Source: Scopulibacillus darangshiensis (lineage in GTDB: Bacteria; Bacillota; Bacilli; Bacillales; Sporolactobacillaceae). From it: a stretch of 64,000 bases of DNA. The stretch covers positions 62,001 through 126,000 of the forward strand of contig NZ_SLXK01000008.1 in NCBI RefSeq assembly GCF_004341035.1. Direction: 5' to 3'. Positions 34,385-43,004 of the stretch are shown piece by piece; positions within the stretch are counted from its first letter, which is position 1, and each line of letters starts with the position of its first letter. Made by a program: the position numbers and the translations under genes. The notes under the pieces were generated by a model. It saw only the letters and a list, made by a program, of their open reading frames with translations, had not been told where the DNA came from and made no database searches.

Positions 34385-34819
34385 TTAGTCTTCCCAAACT
34401 TTAACTTCGGACATGACATCCCCATTTTTCATTTTAAGTGCGGTATCCATGCCATCCGTCACTTGGCCAAAAACGGTATGCACACCATCAAGATGCGGCT
34501 GAGGCTCATGGACGACGAAGAATTGACAGCTTCCTGTATCTTTGCCGGCATGGGCCATGGACAAGGCGCCTTGCTTATGCTTATGAGGGTTGCCTTCCGT
34601 TTCACAATTGATAGTATAGCCAGCGCTTCCGGTTCCGTTGCCAACCGGACACCCGCCCTGTGAAACAAAACCAGGAATAACTCGGTGGAAAGTCAATCCG
34701 TTATAAAAGCCCTCGTTTGCCAGTTTTTCAAAGTTAGCCACTGTATTTGGCGCTTCCTCAGGGAAAAATTCAATCAGAATTTTTTCGCCGTTTTCCATTG
34801 TAATAGATCCTTTTTTCAT
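34385..34819 (-). CDS. ppiB: Peptidyl-prolyl cis-trans isomerase (cyclophilin)
   Basis: 144 residues, like B. subtilis PpiB (143). Cyclophilin motifs: [13 protein letters not shown] with the catalytic arginine, [19 protein letters not shown] and the [12 protein letters not shown] segment. No signal peptide, so it acts in the cytoplasm in protein folding. It is a single gene with its own terminator. Confidence 0.95.
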   Translation of the reverse strand: MKKGSITMENGEKILIEFFPEEAPNTVANFEKLANEGFYNGLTFHRVIPGFVSQGGCPVGNGTGSAGYTINCETEGNPHKHKQGALSMAHAGKDTGSCQFFVVHEPQPHLDGVHTVFGQVTDGMDTALKMKNGDVMSEVKVWED

Positions 34820-34895
34820 ATGTAAGTTCCCCCTAAATCGATGTATGATGAAGTTATTTTATTTTACTATAAAAATGCCGGAAAAGCCATTTTTA

Positions 34896-34923
34896 GGGGT
34901 TTGACCCCGCCGGGTCAGACCCC
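34896..34923 (+). repeat. GGGGT(C/T)TGACCC inverted repeat
   Basis: GGGGTTTGACCC pairs with GGGTCAGACCCC around a 4-base loop (one G-T pair). It is followed by ATTTTTT on the plus strand, not the minus strand, so it is a poor terminator for the minus-strand dps gene despite lying just after its stop. It may be a dispersed GGGGTCTGACCC-type element. Confidence 0.5.
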
Positions 34924-34928
34924 ATTTT

Positions 34929-35378
34929 TTATTCATATGCAAGGTAAGCCCTTAGCATCCACACATGTTTCTCGAATCTGCCCTGCAGTTCATTTAACAG
35001 ATCGACCGTTGGCTGGTCATTCTTTTCCTCTGCTAATTTAATGCCTTCGCTTTTTATCTCTTCAATCATCTTATTATAGTCCTCATGAAGCCGCTCCATC
35101 ACTTCATCCTCTTTGTCGTCTGCCTGCGCTTCCATAAGGGTCGTTTCATCAAGATACTTTTTCATCGTTGCCAAGGGTTTGCCTCCGATGGCAAGAACCC
35201 GCTCCGCTACGGCATCCAGGTCCTCAGCCATTTCATTGTATAGATCTTCAAACAATTGATGCAAGCCAAAAAAGTGTCTGCCTTGAATGAACCAATGGTA
35301 CCGATGAAGCTTGACATACATAATGTTGAAGTTTGACAATTCTTGATTTAAGAAATTGATCAGCTTTTGATTTGACAT
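34929..35378 (-). CDS. dps: Dps family ferritin-like DNA-binding protein
   Basis: 149 residues. Four-helix ferritin-like fold with the Dps ferroxidase residues in HRYHWFIQGRHFFGLHQLFEDLY and EMAEDLDAVAERVLAIGG (seen as two adjacent helices). The family forms dodecamers that oxidise and store iron and protect DNA. The closest named relatives are MrgA and Dps of Bacillus. Stress or PerR control is usual, but no clear operator was seen. Confidence 0.93.
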   Translation of the reverse strand: MSNQKLINFLNQELSNFNIMYVKLHRYHWFIQGRHFFGLHQLFEDLYNEMAEDLDAVAERVLAIGGKPLATMKKYLDETTLMEAQADDKEDEVMERLHEDYNKMIEEIKSEGIKLAEEKNDQPTVDLLNELQGRFEKHVWMLRAYLAYE

Positions 35379-35440
35379 TGTGCACCTAACCTTTCATTCT
35401 GCTTTATCATATTTTTGGTTAGGCACTCAATTTTATACAT

Positions 35441-36109
35441 TTAGTCTCTTGTGTCTGTTCTCCTTCTTCTCCGAAAAACATAACGATCCATTAAAAGAAT
35501 GGTAAAAGTCAGCCAAATTCCGCCCCCAGAGAGCCCTCCGGCAATATCAGTAAAATAATGAACATCAAGCATGGGCCTGCTAAGGGCAATAAGAACAATT
35601 AGCAGAACGAAAACCACGGTAATAAGATAACTTAAGACTTTCCGTTTTATCAACTTATTTAGGATATATATCGTGCAGCCATAAACACTAATAGCGTTCA
35701 TGGCATGACCGCTTGGAAAGCTGTAGCCGGATACATCAATAAAGTGATGCAAATCTGGGCGCATTCGAACAAACGCTAACTTTAATAACAAATTTAACAG
35801 CCTGGCCCCTAAAAAATTGATAACAAACAAAACCGCGCCGATAGGCCGATGAAGATAGATCAGCATGGCCATCCCGATGGCTACAAATATAATCAGCCAA
35901 TTTGAAGAGCCGAGTTCAGTCATCCATATAAAAAAGTGTACTACCCCCGGTTCCCTTAACGGTTCTAATCCTTTTAGCAAAGCTATATCTACCAGCAAAA
36001 ACCACGGCTGAACGGTTAACCAGCGTATGACACCAAAAAGGACCAGTAAAAGAATAATGATGCCTAATTGTTTCTTCATTTTAATCGGTTGGAATGACAA
36101 AGTAACCAA
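35441..36109 (-). CDS. PAP2 family phosphatase (membrane)
   Basis: About 222 residues with six hydrophobic segments. The phosphatase motifs are KLAFVRMRP, SFPSGHAMNA and SRPMLDVHYFTDIAGG. Family members dephosphorylate undecaprenyl pyrophosphate or phosphatidylglycerophosphate at the membrane; which one applies here is open. The start is uncertain: TTG 36109 has GGGGAAGGG directly before it, while ATG 36079 gives a more usual N-terminus (MKKQLGIIIL) but no ribosome site. It follows the NhaC gene by 12 bases, so they are probably co-transcribed. Confidence 0.85.
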   Translation of the reverse strand: MVTLSFQPIKMKKQLGIIILLLVLFGVIRWLTVQPWFLLVDIALLKGLEPLREPGVVHFFIWMTELGSSNWLIIFVAIGMAMLIYLHRPIGAVLFVINFLGARLLNLLLKLAFVRMRPDLHHFIDVSGYSFPSGHAMNAISVYGCTIYILNKLIKRKVLSYLITVVFVLLIVLIALSRPMLDVHYFTDIAGGLSGGGIWLTFTILLMDRYVFRRRRRTDTRD

Positions 36110-36121
36110 CCCTTCCCCTAC

Positions 36122-37537
36122 TTAAATAAAGAATGATGTAACGCCATAAGCAACGGCTGCAACGACCGCAGCAATGACACCCGCCTTTAATTTAAAACGT
36201 GCGTATGGCATCGCTTTAAGGTCAAGGATCCCTGCCATTGTATTGGTATCATCACTCAATGGAGAAGAAAACGCGCCAAACGATCCGCTTGCAAAAACAG
36301 CCCCCACAACAATTGGCAAAGATGCCCCAGAGGCGTGGGCAAGGGAGACGCCTAATGGCATCAAAATGCCCCAAGTTCCCCAGGCTGATCCAATAAAATA
36401 GGAAATGACGGCACCTAGAATAAATAATACCGGCGGCACAAATGATGTTGGAATCCAATCGACATGTTTTGATACAAAGCCGGCAAAACCAAGTTCATTC
36501 GTGACCAATGATAGCCCCCAAACGACCGCTAAGAGAATAATGACATTCATTAATTCATTAGCGCCATTAATAAACTCCCTCATGAGATCCTCAAGTTTAA
36601 ATTTCTGAAACAGGTAATAAAAAAAAGACAAAAGTGTTGTCACGACAAGAGCTACGAGCATAGCATCCAGAACATTGGCCTGAATGAATGCCTGAACACC
36701 CTGATACCCTTTTGTATGGCCGCTGTAATAGGTCAAAATCAATGTCAACCCAATGACCAAAACTAATGGAACGATTAAATTGATTGCTCTTGCAGGTAAA
36801 TCTTTGGCGACAACAGGATGACAGTCCTCCCACCCTTTGGCTTCTGCCTGTTTTTCATTTTCGGGATCCTTCGTTTTATCAACCTTTTTTTTCGCGTGAT
36901 GAAAAAAACTTAGATAGATCCCTATTAGTATAATTGAGAAAGCGAAAAAGTTAAACGGAATGCTCTTTAAAAAAACCATATAAGGATCTGAATGAATATT
37001 TTCATTGTGCAATGAAATTTCAATGACGGAAGTCATGTAACCGACAAAAGCTGTTGCAACGGGTATCAGGACAATCACTGCTGTACCGGTGGTTTCAATC
37101 ACAAACCCTAGTTCTTCCGCTGACATCTTAATCTTTTTGAGCAGCGCCCTCATAATCGGTCCGATCGTCACAATTCTAAAACTTGGTGCACTGAATGTAC
37201 CTAAAGTCGATACCCAAATGAGAATAAGCGCACCCCTCTTTGTTTTCACGTGTTCGCTCGCCCATTTAACAAAACCTTTGATGCCTCCCGAATGTTTCAT
37301 TATGCCAACAAGTCCGGTAAAAACATATAGAAAGATGATAACTTTAAGATTGTTTTCCTCCGAAAAGGCCTTAATGACGTGGGAAACTGCAGTCTGTATA
37401 CCGCCGACAAGATCTGGATTTAAGAGATAAGCGCCGACAATTAGACCTATAGTCAAGGCTGGCAGCACCCGTTTTGTAAAAATAGCCAACGGAATAACGA
37501 CAAGAAAAGGGACAATTGAGAGCCAATGCGCATTCAT
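36122..37537 (-). CDS. Na+/H+ antiporter, NhaC family
   Basis: 471 residues with about 11-12 membrane segments. It resembles NhaC-type carriers: a conserved region FSAPSFRIVTIGPIMRALLK, the helix GSAWGTWGILMPLGVSLA and the SPLSDDTNTMAG motif. The expected role is Na+ export in exchange for protons, though some family members exchange malate and lactate. It is divergent from a Ktr-type potassium channel gene 79 bases away, which together suggest ion homeostasis. Confidence 0.88.
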   Translation of the reverse strand: MNAHWLSIVPFLVVIPLAIFTKRVLPALTIGLIVGAYLLNPDLVGGIQTAVSHVIKAFSEENNLKVIIFLYVFTGLVGIMKHSGGIKGFVKWASEHVKTKRGALILIWVSTLGTFSAPSFRIVTIGPIMRALLKKIKMSAEELGFVIETTGTAVIVLIPVATAFVGYMTSVIEISLHNENIHSDPYMVFLKSIPFNFFAFSIILIGIYLSFFHHAKKKVDKTKDPENEKQAEAKGWEDCHPVVAKDLPARAINLIVPLVLVIGLTLILTYYSGHTKGYQGVQAFIQANVLDAMLVALVVTTLLSFFYYLFQKFKLEDLMREFINGANELMNVIILLAVVWGLSLVTNELGFAGFVSKHVDWIPTSFVPPVLFILGAVISYFIGSAWGTWGILMPLGVSLAHASGASLPIVVGAVFASGSFGAFSSPLSDDTNTMAGILDLKAMPYARFKLKAGVIAAVVAAVAYGVTSFFI

Positions 37538-37615
37538 AAGCCAACCACCTTTAGAAATTATTTCTTATCATAGGTTGCGGCACTTTGGGAAAAATATGCC
37601 TTGAGGTGGTTTGTT

Positions 37616-38935
37616 ATGGCGAGAAAAAGAAGCTTTAATTCAGCACAAATTCTTGTTTTGATCTTTATCAGCTTTATAATCCTCGGGACGGTCCTATTGA
37701 AATGCCCATTCTCTACGAAAGTTTCCATCAGCTGGCTTGATGCTTTGTTTACCTCGACTTCAGCCATGACGGTGACCGGACTCAATGTCGTTGATCCCAT
37801 CCACACCTATACCATTTTGGGAACAACAATTATTATGCTGCTTATTCAATTTGGCGGTCTTGGCATCATGACGTTTGCGGTTTTGATTTACTTATTAATG
37901 GGCAAAAGAATCAGCATAAAGCAGCGTTTAATCATTCAGGAAGAGCTTAATCAAAGTACACTCGGCGGCTTGATCAAGCTTGTTAAGCGATTATTTATTT
38001 TTTCAATTTTCTTCGAGGGATTTCTTGGATTATTGCTGTCTATTCGGTTCATACCAGATTTGGGATTGGAAAAAGGGTTATACTATAGCCTCTTCCATGC
38101 CGTTTCGGCGTTCAACAATGCAGGATTTTCCTTATGGACTAATAATTTGACGGGATATGTAGGTGATCCGATTGTTAATGTGGTCATTTCCGCACTTTTT
38201 ATAATTGGCGGGATTGGTTTTACTGTTATGAACGACATTTGGGAACATAAGCGCTGGAGGCAATTTTCGCTTCATACAAAGCTAATGCTGCTTGGCACTT
38301 TAATAATCAATATAATTGCGTTTATTATTATTCTTAGCCTTGAACACGATAATCCGGGCACACTTGGCACATTACATGGAACGGACAAATATTGGGCGGC
38401 TTACTTTCAGGCTGCTGCTCCCAGAACCGCCGGCTTTAACTCAGTGGACATTGGTGCTTTAAAACCTCCTACTTTATTTTTTATCATGATCTTAATGTTT
38501 ATCGGCGCAGGAAGCATCTCCACCGGCGGAGGTATAAAATTAACAACCTTCATATCCTTACTTGTGATCATGTTTGGTTATATCCGGAGAAAAAATGAAG
38601 CAGTTATTATGGAACGGACAATTCCCGACTCGGCCATTTTTAAGGGTTTAACTGTGGCGCTTCTCAGTATTGCTATTATTTTTGTTGCTATTTTTTCCCT
38701 GCTGATGTCGGAGCGGACTTTCAGTTTTATTCAAATAGCGTTTGAAGTTGTATCCGCTTTTGGTACTGTTGGACTGTCGACCGGCATAACGCCAGACTTG
38801 AGCAGCTTTGGTCAATGTGTGATAGCATTCATGATGATTATTGGCAAGCTTGGACCGTTAACCTTAGTCCTTTCACTGACTGATCGTGACAAGCAGCGTG
38901 TGAGATATCCGAAAGGAGAAATTTTCATCAGTTAA
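37616..38935 (+). CDS. Potassium uptake protein, KtrB/KtrD (TrkH) family
   Basis: 439 residues, the usual length of the membrane subunit of Ktr K+ channels. Four pore repeats are visible: TSTSAMTVTGLNVVDP, VSAFNNAGFSLW, RTAGFNSVDIGA and VSAFGTVGLSTG. The regulatory subunit (KtrA/KtrC) is not in this window, as is common for ktrD. ATG 37616 is chosen because GAGGTGG lies six bases before it; a TTG at 37601 is in frame. Its 3' end overlaps a convergent gene by 8 bases. KtrB versus KtrD cannot be decided. Confidence 0.92.
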   Translation: MARKRSFNSAQILVLIFISFIILGTVLLKCPFSTKVSISWLDALFTSTSAMTVTGLNVVDPIHTYTILGTTIIMLLIQFGGLGIMTFAVLIYLLMGKRISIKQRLIIQEELNQSTLGGLIKLVKRLFIFSIFFEGFLGLLLSIRFIPDLGLEKGLYYSLFHAVSAFNNAGFSLWTNNLTGYVGDPIVNVVISALFIIGGIGFTVMNDIWEHKRWRQFSLHTKLMLLGTLIINIIAFIIILSLEHDNPGTLGTLHGTDKYWAAYFQAAAPRTAGFNSVDIGALKPPTLFFIMILMFIGAGSISTGGGIKLTTFISLLVIMFGYIRRKNEAVIMERTIPDSAIFKGLTVALLSIAIIFVAIFSLLMSERTFSFIQIAFEVVSAFGTVGLSTGITPDLSSFGQCVIAFMMIIGKLGPLTLVLSLTDRDKQRVRYPKGEIFIS

Positions 38936-39575
38936 CATCTTTACTCTCATTATCTTCTTTTACTTGTTCAACCGTATTCATTCTTTTTTCCACTACTTTA
39001 CCTATAATCCATAAAGCAACAATAAAAACGAGAACAATGATCATGCGTGTTGGCTTTGCTATTAGGGTCTGCCAATCTGTTCCAATAAATGTAACTATAC
39101 CGATCATAACCATTTTTCCTAGCAGGACAGCGAGATAGAATAATCTGGCGTTCATATTTGATAATCCGCAAACCACATTGATAACTGATGATGGTGTAAA
39201 TGGGATAGATAGGACCAGAAATACTGGTCCGAAACCGCCTCTTTCAACCCACATAAGCATTGATCGCAGCTTTTTCTTCTTATCGATCCATCTTCTGAGC
39301 GGTCTCTGAACGACTTTTCTGCAGAAAATGAAAACAATGAACGATCCTGAGCATGTCCCTATCCATGACAGTAAAAAGCCCAATATAAAGCCATATGCAG
39401 CGGCATTTGCTACTACAAATAAGATAAGAGGCAGAATAGGAATAAAGGCTTCCAACAATGGAAGGAGGATTCCTAGAAACATGCCCATTCCTCGATAATG
39501 ATGAAGGATATCCTCAATGTTTTTAAGTGTGACATATGTATGATAGAAATGTTGTAAACTTTCAAAAAAGTCCAT
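38928..39575 (-). CDS. VTT-domain (DedA/TVP38-like) membrane protein
   Basis: 215 residues with four to five hydrophobic segments. The VTT fold shows the segment PLLEAFIPILPLILFVVANA, a glycine-rich GTCSGSFIVFIFCR and the FTPSSVINVVCGLS motif. Members scramble or flip lipids, including undecaprenyl phosphate, at the membrane. The acidic C-terminus (EQVKEDNESKD) is cytoplasmic. Single gene, tail-to-tail with the Ktr channel gene. Confidence 0.85.
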   Translation of the reverse strand: MDFFESLQHFYHTYVTLKNIEDILHHYRGMGMFLGILLPLLEAFIPILPLILFVVANAAAYGFILGFLLSWIGTCSGSFIVFIFCRKVVQRPLRRWIDKKKKLRSMLMWVERGGFGPVFLVLSIPFTPSSVINVVCGLSNMNARLFYLAVLLGKMVMIGIVTFIGTDWQTLIAKPTRMIIVLVFIVALWIIGKVVEKRMNTVEQVKEDNESKDVN

Positions 39576-39809
39576 CGGCAGCCATTTCCCCTTTTAAATA
39601 ACTTCCCGTTGCTAAAACAAATAAAGTATATCACACAACCCTTTTGAATGATGATAAAGCCGTGACAAAAAATAAAAGTTTCTTCACATAGCATTGCCGA
39701 TTTTTTTCTTTCCCAAATGGGAAAAGGCACTTTTTTTTGTAAACAGTAAAATAGTCCTGATTGCAAAAAATTTATGATACACTTATATCAAAAAAGGAGG
39801 GTTTTCGTG

Positions 39810-40295
39810 ATGAATTACACATTTCAATTAACCGGAGAATGGTACGGCGGCCGAAATGGTGAAGGCCGGATACAGACAAACGGGCTAAATCAAGACATAT
39901 CTATCGGTGCTGAAATGGACGGACCCGGCAATGGGACAAATCCCGATGAGCTTTTGGTCAGTGCTGTATCTTCTTGTTATCTTATGACGCTTGGGATAGG
40001 ATTAGACGCCATCGAATATCCATATAAATCAATTAAGCTAAAGTCCAAAGGAATTGTAAGCAGCGACCCTAGCTTGCATTTTAAAGAAATTGTACACTTT
40101 CCGACAATTATCCTAGATTCAGAGGCAGATGATGATCTGAGGGAAAAGGCAATCACTGCCGCTAGGAAGGCAGAACAAAATTGTATGATCGCAAAAGCAC
40201 TGCGCGGCAATGTCAGCATATCGGTTGAACCGAGCGTGGAAGCAGATAAAGAAAACTCGCCGATTGGCGAGCCTTTGGCGAAGACAGAGGCGTAG
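39810..40295 (+). CDS. OsmC family peroxidase-like protein
   Basis: 161 residues. OsmC/Ohr fold with two cysteines in SSCYLMTLGIG and AEQNCMIAKALRG, the pair that reduces organic hydroperoxides. It is closest to the YmaD/OsmC-like group rather than Ohr. ATG 39810 (or GTG 39807) follows GGAGGG. The last fifteen codons (KENSPIGEPLAKTEA) and the stop are supplied by an interspersed repeat starting at 40248, so the native C-terminus was replaced or extended. The core ends with NVSISVEPSVEAD, where such proteins normally stop. Confidence 0.88.
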   Translation: MNYTFQLTGEWYGGRNGEGRIQTNGLNQDISIGAEMDGPGNGTNPDELLVSAVSSCYLMTLGIGLDAIEYPYKSIKLKSKGIVSSDPSLHFKEIVHFPTIILDSEADDDLREKAITAARKAEQNCMIAKALRGNVSISVEPSVEADKENSPIGEPLAKTEA

Positions 40296-40396
40296 TTGCG
40301 ACGCACAGGACGTGCTAGTACTGGCGTTGTAACAGGATGTTACGTCTTTAGCCAGTGCACTTATGTGCGTCAGAAAGTTATACTTTCTGATTAACT
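40248..40396 (+). repeat. Interspersed structured repeat, full-length copy (149 bp)
   Basis: Runs from AAAGAAAACTCGCC to CTTTCTGATTAACT. Hairpins in order: CTCGCCgattGGCGAG, GCACaggacGTGC, ACTGGC...GCCAGT enclosing GTAAC/GTTAC, GCACttatGTGC and TCAGAAAGT/ACTTTCTGA. It is identical at 147 of 149 positions to the reverse complement of 47103-47251. Its left end is translated as the C-terminus of the OsmC gene. Confidence 0.9.
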
Positions 40397-40397
40397 T

Positions 40398-40435
40398 AAA
40401 CAAACCACCTGGCGTGACATGCCAGGTGGTTTGTT
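40398..40435. terminator. Terminator after the DUF948-like gene
   Basis: Stem AAACAAACCACCTGGC/GCCAGGTGGTTTGTT with a 7-base loop, nearly perfect over 15 bp. Suitable for both strands, ending the minus-strand gene at 40456 and the plus-strand osmC transcript. Confidence 0.88.
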
Positions 40436-40455
40436 GGTGTTATCTTATGTTTGCT

Positions 40456-40770
40456 TTAATTAATTCTCTTGAATTGATCCCTAGCCTCATTCACGACACC
40501 TGTAAATGATGTTTTAAGGCCTTTTACTTCAGTTATCGTTGTCTCAACCGCCGCCCTCTTATCTTGAACATCACCCTGAAGGGTTTCGAGATGCTTGCTC
40601 AAGGATTCCTTCTCTTTAGCAATTTGTTCGGTTGATTTCCTCAATTTCTCTTCCGTTTTAGAAAATTTAATCAGTGTCTTCTTCAAATCTCTTAGGTTGC
40701 CGATGGTTCTGCCAATGATCCATATGATAGCAAGGGCAATTAAAGCTAAGCTACAATAGACGATGACCAC
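40456..40770 (-). CDS. DUF948-like membrane protein with coiled coil
   Basis: 104 residues: an N-terminal transmembrane segment (VYCSLALIALAIIWIIG) followed by a long charged coiled coil (STEQIAKEKESLSKHLETL). This layout matches the YtxG/DUF948 group of Bacillus, linked to general stress responses but of unknown molecular role. The start codon is ATG 40770 preceded by a GGAG-type site. Single gene. Confidence 0.7.
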   Translation of the reverse strand: MVIVYCSLALIALAIIWIIGRTIGNLRDLKKTLIKFSKTEEKLRKSTEQIAKEKESLSKHLETLQGDVQDKRAAVETTITEVKGLKTSFTGVVNEARDQFKRIN

Positions 40771-40839
40771 AAAGCTTCGCTCCTTTCCGATTCATTGTTA
40801 TCATTTATATATAGTATAACCCAATAAGGAAACATTTCC

Positions 40840-42099
40840 TCATTGCTTGTGAGAAATGGTTTGTTCGAGTATGATACCGAATACAACACCAATGACTAAG
40901 CCATTGCTAAGAAGTGATGATACAGATTCCGGAAGAGCATCAAGCACCCCCCCTGGAAGCAGCAGCATGCCGGCCCCTGTCATGAATGCCAGACTGATCA
41001 CTGTCAATTTGCCTTCTTCAAGAATTGATGGCCTTAAGGTTTGCAGTGCCAGGCCAACAATGCTTGAGATTGAAACAAATAATGTGGCATAGCCGACAGA
41101 TGGCGGAATCGCGGCAAATAATCCTGTTAATCCCGGGAAGAAGCTCATTAATAATATAAGCAATGAACCAATAAGAAATGGCAGTCTTTCCTTTATTCTT
41201 GTTGTTTTTATGAACCCAGCCGAACCGGAGATGGCGACCCCGCCGACTGATGAAAAGAGTCCTGCGAGCAACTGGCTGATTCCCATCATTAAGCCCGCTT
41301 TATTAAGACTGATTTTTTTCCCCGGATCAACCACCTGCCTGACGACATCCATGCTTGCAATAAGATTGGTGACTAAAAGCAAGGATATCAATACTGATGT
41401 TATGAAAATACTTAAATTAAAATGGGGGATTCCCCAAGCTAAGACCCGCGGCAAGGATACAACCTGATCTGAAGCTGTCGGCTGAGGGCTGATTCCCAAT
41501 AGATAAAATAGCAGCCATCCAAATATAAGACTTATTAATACGGAATAATTTCTTAGAAAGGCAACATTCAAACGTGATAAAATGATGGCTAATAAAAGCG
41601 TTGCGATCGCCCCGGCAGCAACCTTTCCATTTAACTGACCGCCTTCTACCCCTAATATACCTTGAATAAACGGCCCGCTTAATTGAACCACTAAAAGAAG
41701 CAAATAAAGCCCTGTCATCGTTGGGGTAAACAGCTTCTTGACATATTTAATTAAATTTAGGACGCTTAAAAGAATGACGATGACTCCCGCAGTCAGCAAG
41801 CCAAATTCCAGGCTGATTAATATTTCGTGAACGGATGAGGCGGCTTGCCCGGAAATAGTGGCATATGTTAGAAACACAGCCCACCACAAACCCGCTGGCC
41901 CCTCCATCAAAGGCAGTTTATGGCCAAAATACCCTTGCAAGAGCGATGTTAAACCCATTATAAATAATGTCCTTTGCAGAAGTTCCGCGGTCTCCTGCTG
42001 TGAAAAATGAAAAGCAAAAGCAATTGAGACTGGTGTCACAATTGTCCCCGCTAAAATGAAAACCATCCATTGAAATGATGCTAATATGTTTTTTCCCAT
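40840..42099 (-). CDS. NCS2 family purine/pyrimidine permease
   Basis: 419 residues with 12 or more hydrophobic segments. NCS2-type features are MEGPAGLWWAVFLTYATISG, the VGGVAISGSAGFI segment and a conserved SQLLAGLFSSVGG. It is more like B. subtilis YwdJ than PbuX or PyrP. Substrate is unknown; xanthine, uracil or another nucleobase is likely. It starts four bases after the end of the MOSC gene, and the MOSC-domain protein could point to a molybdenum enzyme such as a xanthine dehydrogenase (inference). Confidence 0.85.
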   Translation of the reverse strand: MGKNILASFQWMVFILAGTIVTPVSIAFAFHFSQQETAELLQRTLFIMGLTSLLQGYFGHKLPLMEGPAGLWWAVFLTYATISGQAASSVHEILISLEFGLLTAGVIVILLSVLNLIKYVKKLFTPTMTGLYLLLLVVQLSGPFIQGILGVEGGQLNGKVAAGAIATLLLAIILSRLNVAFLRNYSVLISLIFGWLLFYLLGISPQPTASDQVVSLPRVLAWGIPHFNLSIFITSVLISLLLVTNLIASMDVVRQVVDPGKKISLNKAGLMMGISQLLAGLFSSVGGVAISGSAGFIKTTRIKERLPFLIGSLLILLMSFFPGLTGLFAAIPPSVGYATLFVSISSIVGLALQTLRPSILEEGKLTVISLAFMTGAGMLLLPGGVLDALPESVSSLLSNGLVIGVVFGIILEQTISHKQ

Positions 42100-42102
42100 C
42101 TG

Positions 42103-42747
42103 TCATACTCCTAACTTTTTCTCGAGCCCTCTCCTCCAGCTTTCCGCCAATTCATCTATGGACAAGGCCGTTTCTAGACCGGTGCAATCCTTTGGATTTG
42201 AATAGGTGATCCGATTGAGTTCCGAGATGCTCATTGTAAATTCGGGCCGGGATATGAACTGCAGCGGATTGTCCAGGTTCACAATTCCTGTCTTTAGTAC
42301 CCTGAAGTAGAATCCAGTATAGCCTGTTTCCTGAAATTGTGCCGCAAGTGTCGGTTCTGCCATTTTGACCCCTAATTTAAAGCAGGGCCTTCTTGGCTGC
42401 GAGATCTGAATAATCGCTTCGCCAAATTGGAAAGTGTCCCCTATGTACGCCTCTTCCTCTATTAGGTTGTCAATGGTCAAATTTTCACCAAATGTGCCTA
42501 GATCTAGTGTTTTCCCTAAGCGCTCTTCCCAATAAGGATATCTTTTAAAACAATGTGCACAAAGCGCCTTATCAGGCCCGCCATGATTTTTTTGGTCAGC
42601 TTGAACATCCCCATCCAAGTTTGTTTTTGATAGATAAACTGGTCTAATCACATTCGTTTTATAAATGGCTGTTTCTACCGAAGTCCGTTGAAAGCTGACC
42701 TGTTGTGGTTTGCCAACAGAAATCGCAAGAACAGGATAGTTCCTCAT
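42103..42747 (-). CDS. MOSC domain protein
   Basis: 214 residues of the YiiM/YflK type: NHGGPDKALCAH near residue 53, GTFGENLTIDNL, and the MOSC cysteine region QPRRPCFKLGVKM. MOSC proteins transfer sulfur or handle molybdenum cofactor; YiiM-type members act in detoxifying N-hydroxylated bases. ATG 42747 follows AAAGGAGG. It is the first gene of a two-gene unit with the NCS2 permease, so a nucleobase-related role is plausible. Confidence 0.9.
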   Translation of the reverse strand: MRNYPVLAISVGKPQQVSFQRTSVETAIYKTNVIRPVYLSKTNLDGDVQADQKNHGGPDKALCAHCFKRYPYWEERLGKTLDLGTFGENLTIDNLIEEEAYIGDTFQFGEAIIQISQPRRPCFKLGVKMAEPTLAAQFQETGYTGFYFRVLKTGIVNLDNPLQFISRPEFTMSISELNRITYSNPKDCTGLETALSIDELAESWRRGLEKKLGV

Positions 42748-42871
42748 AGCAAAAACCTCCTTTTATGGGCATTTTAGCTCCTTTAATATGGTAACACTTT
42801 TTTGCTGCCAGGTCCTTTAAGAATTCTCCTCCTTCTAAATGACCTCTTCAATAGCCCTAGTCTGTAAGCAA

Positions 42872-42895
42872 TAATGAATGAACATGCATTCATTA
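42872..42895. promoter_or_regulatory. Inverted repeat in the MOSC/regulator divergent region
   Basis: Arms TAATGAATG (42872-42880) and CATTCATTA (42887-42895) with a 6-base centre. The half-site resembles TetR-family operators of the TGAATGA type. It lies between the MOSC gene and the XRE-TPR regulator gene; which one it controls is unknown. Confidence 0.5.
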
Positions 42896-42920
42896 GTACA
42901 AACAGCCTATGCTTTCGAAA

Positions 42921-42946
42921 TATGTCGAATGACTCAATTATGTCGA
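42921..42946 (+). promoter_or_regulatory. Direct repeat upstream of the XRE-TPR regulator promoter
   Basis: TATGTCGA occurs at 42921-42928 and 42939-42946, 18 bp apart, just upstream of the -35 element at 42953. The spacing is close to two helical turns, as expected of a dimeric regulator site. Confidence 0.45.
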
Positions 42947-42952
42947 TTAGTC

Positions 42953-42981
42953 TTGTCAGTTAAGAACAGAATAATTACAAT
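42953..42981 (+). promoter_or_regulatory. Sigma-A promoter of the XRE-TPR regulator
   Basis: TTGTCA (42953-42958), 17-bp spacer, TACAAT (42976-42981). Transcription would start near 42988, about 17 bases before the GTG start, with the seven-G ribosome site between. Confidence 0.7.
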
Positions 42982-43004
42982 TTTCTTGAATGGGGGGGCT
43001 TACT

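Noticed and set aside
34896-34923. Rho-independent terminator of dps
   Set aside because: The run of T residues follows the hairpin on the plus strand, while dps is on the minus strand.
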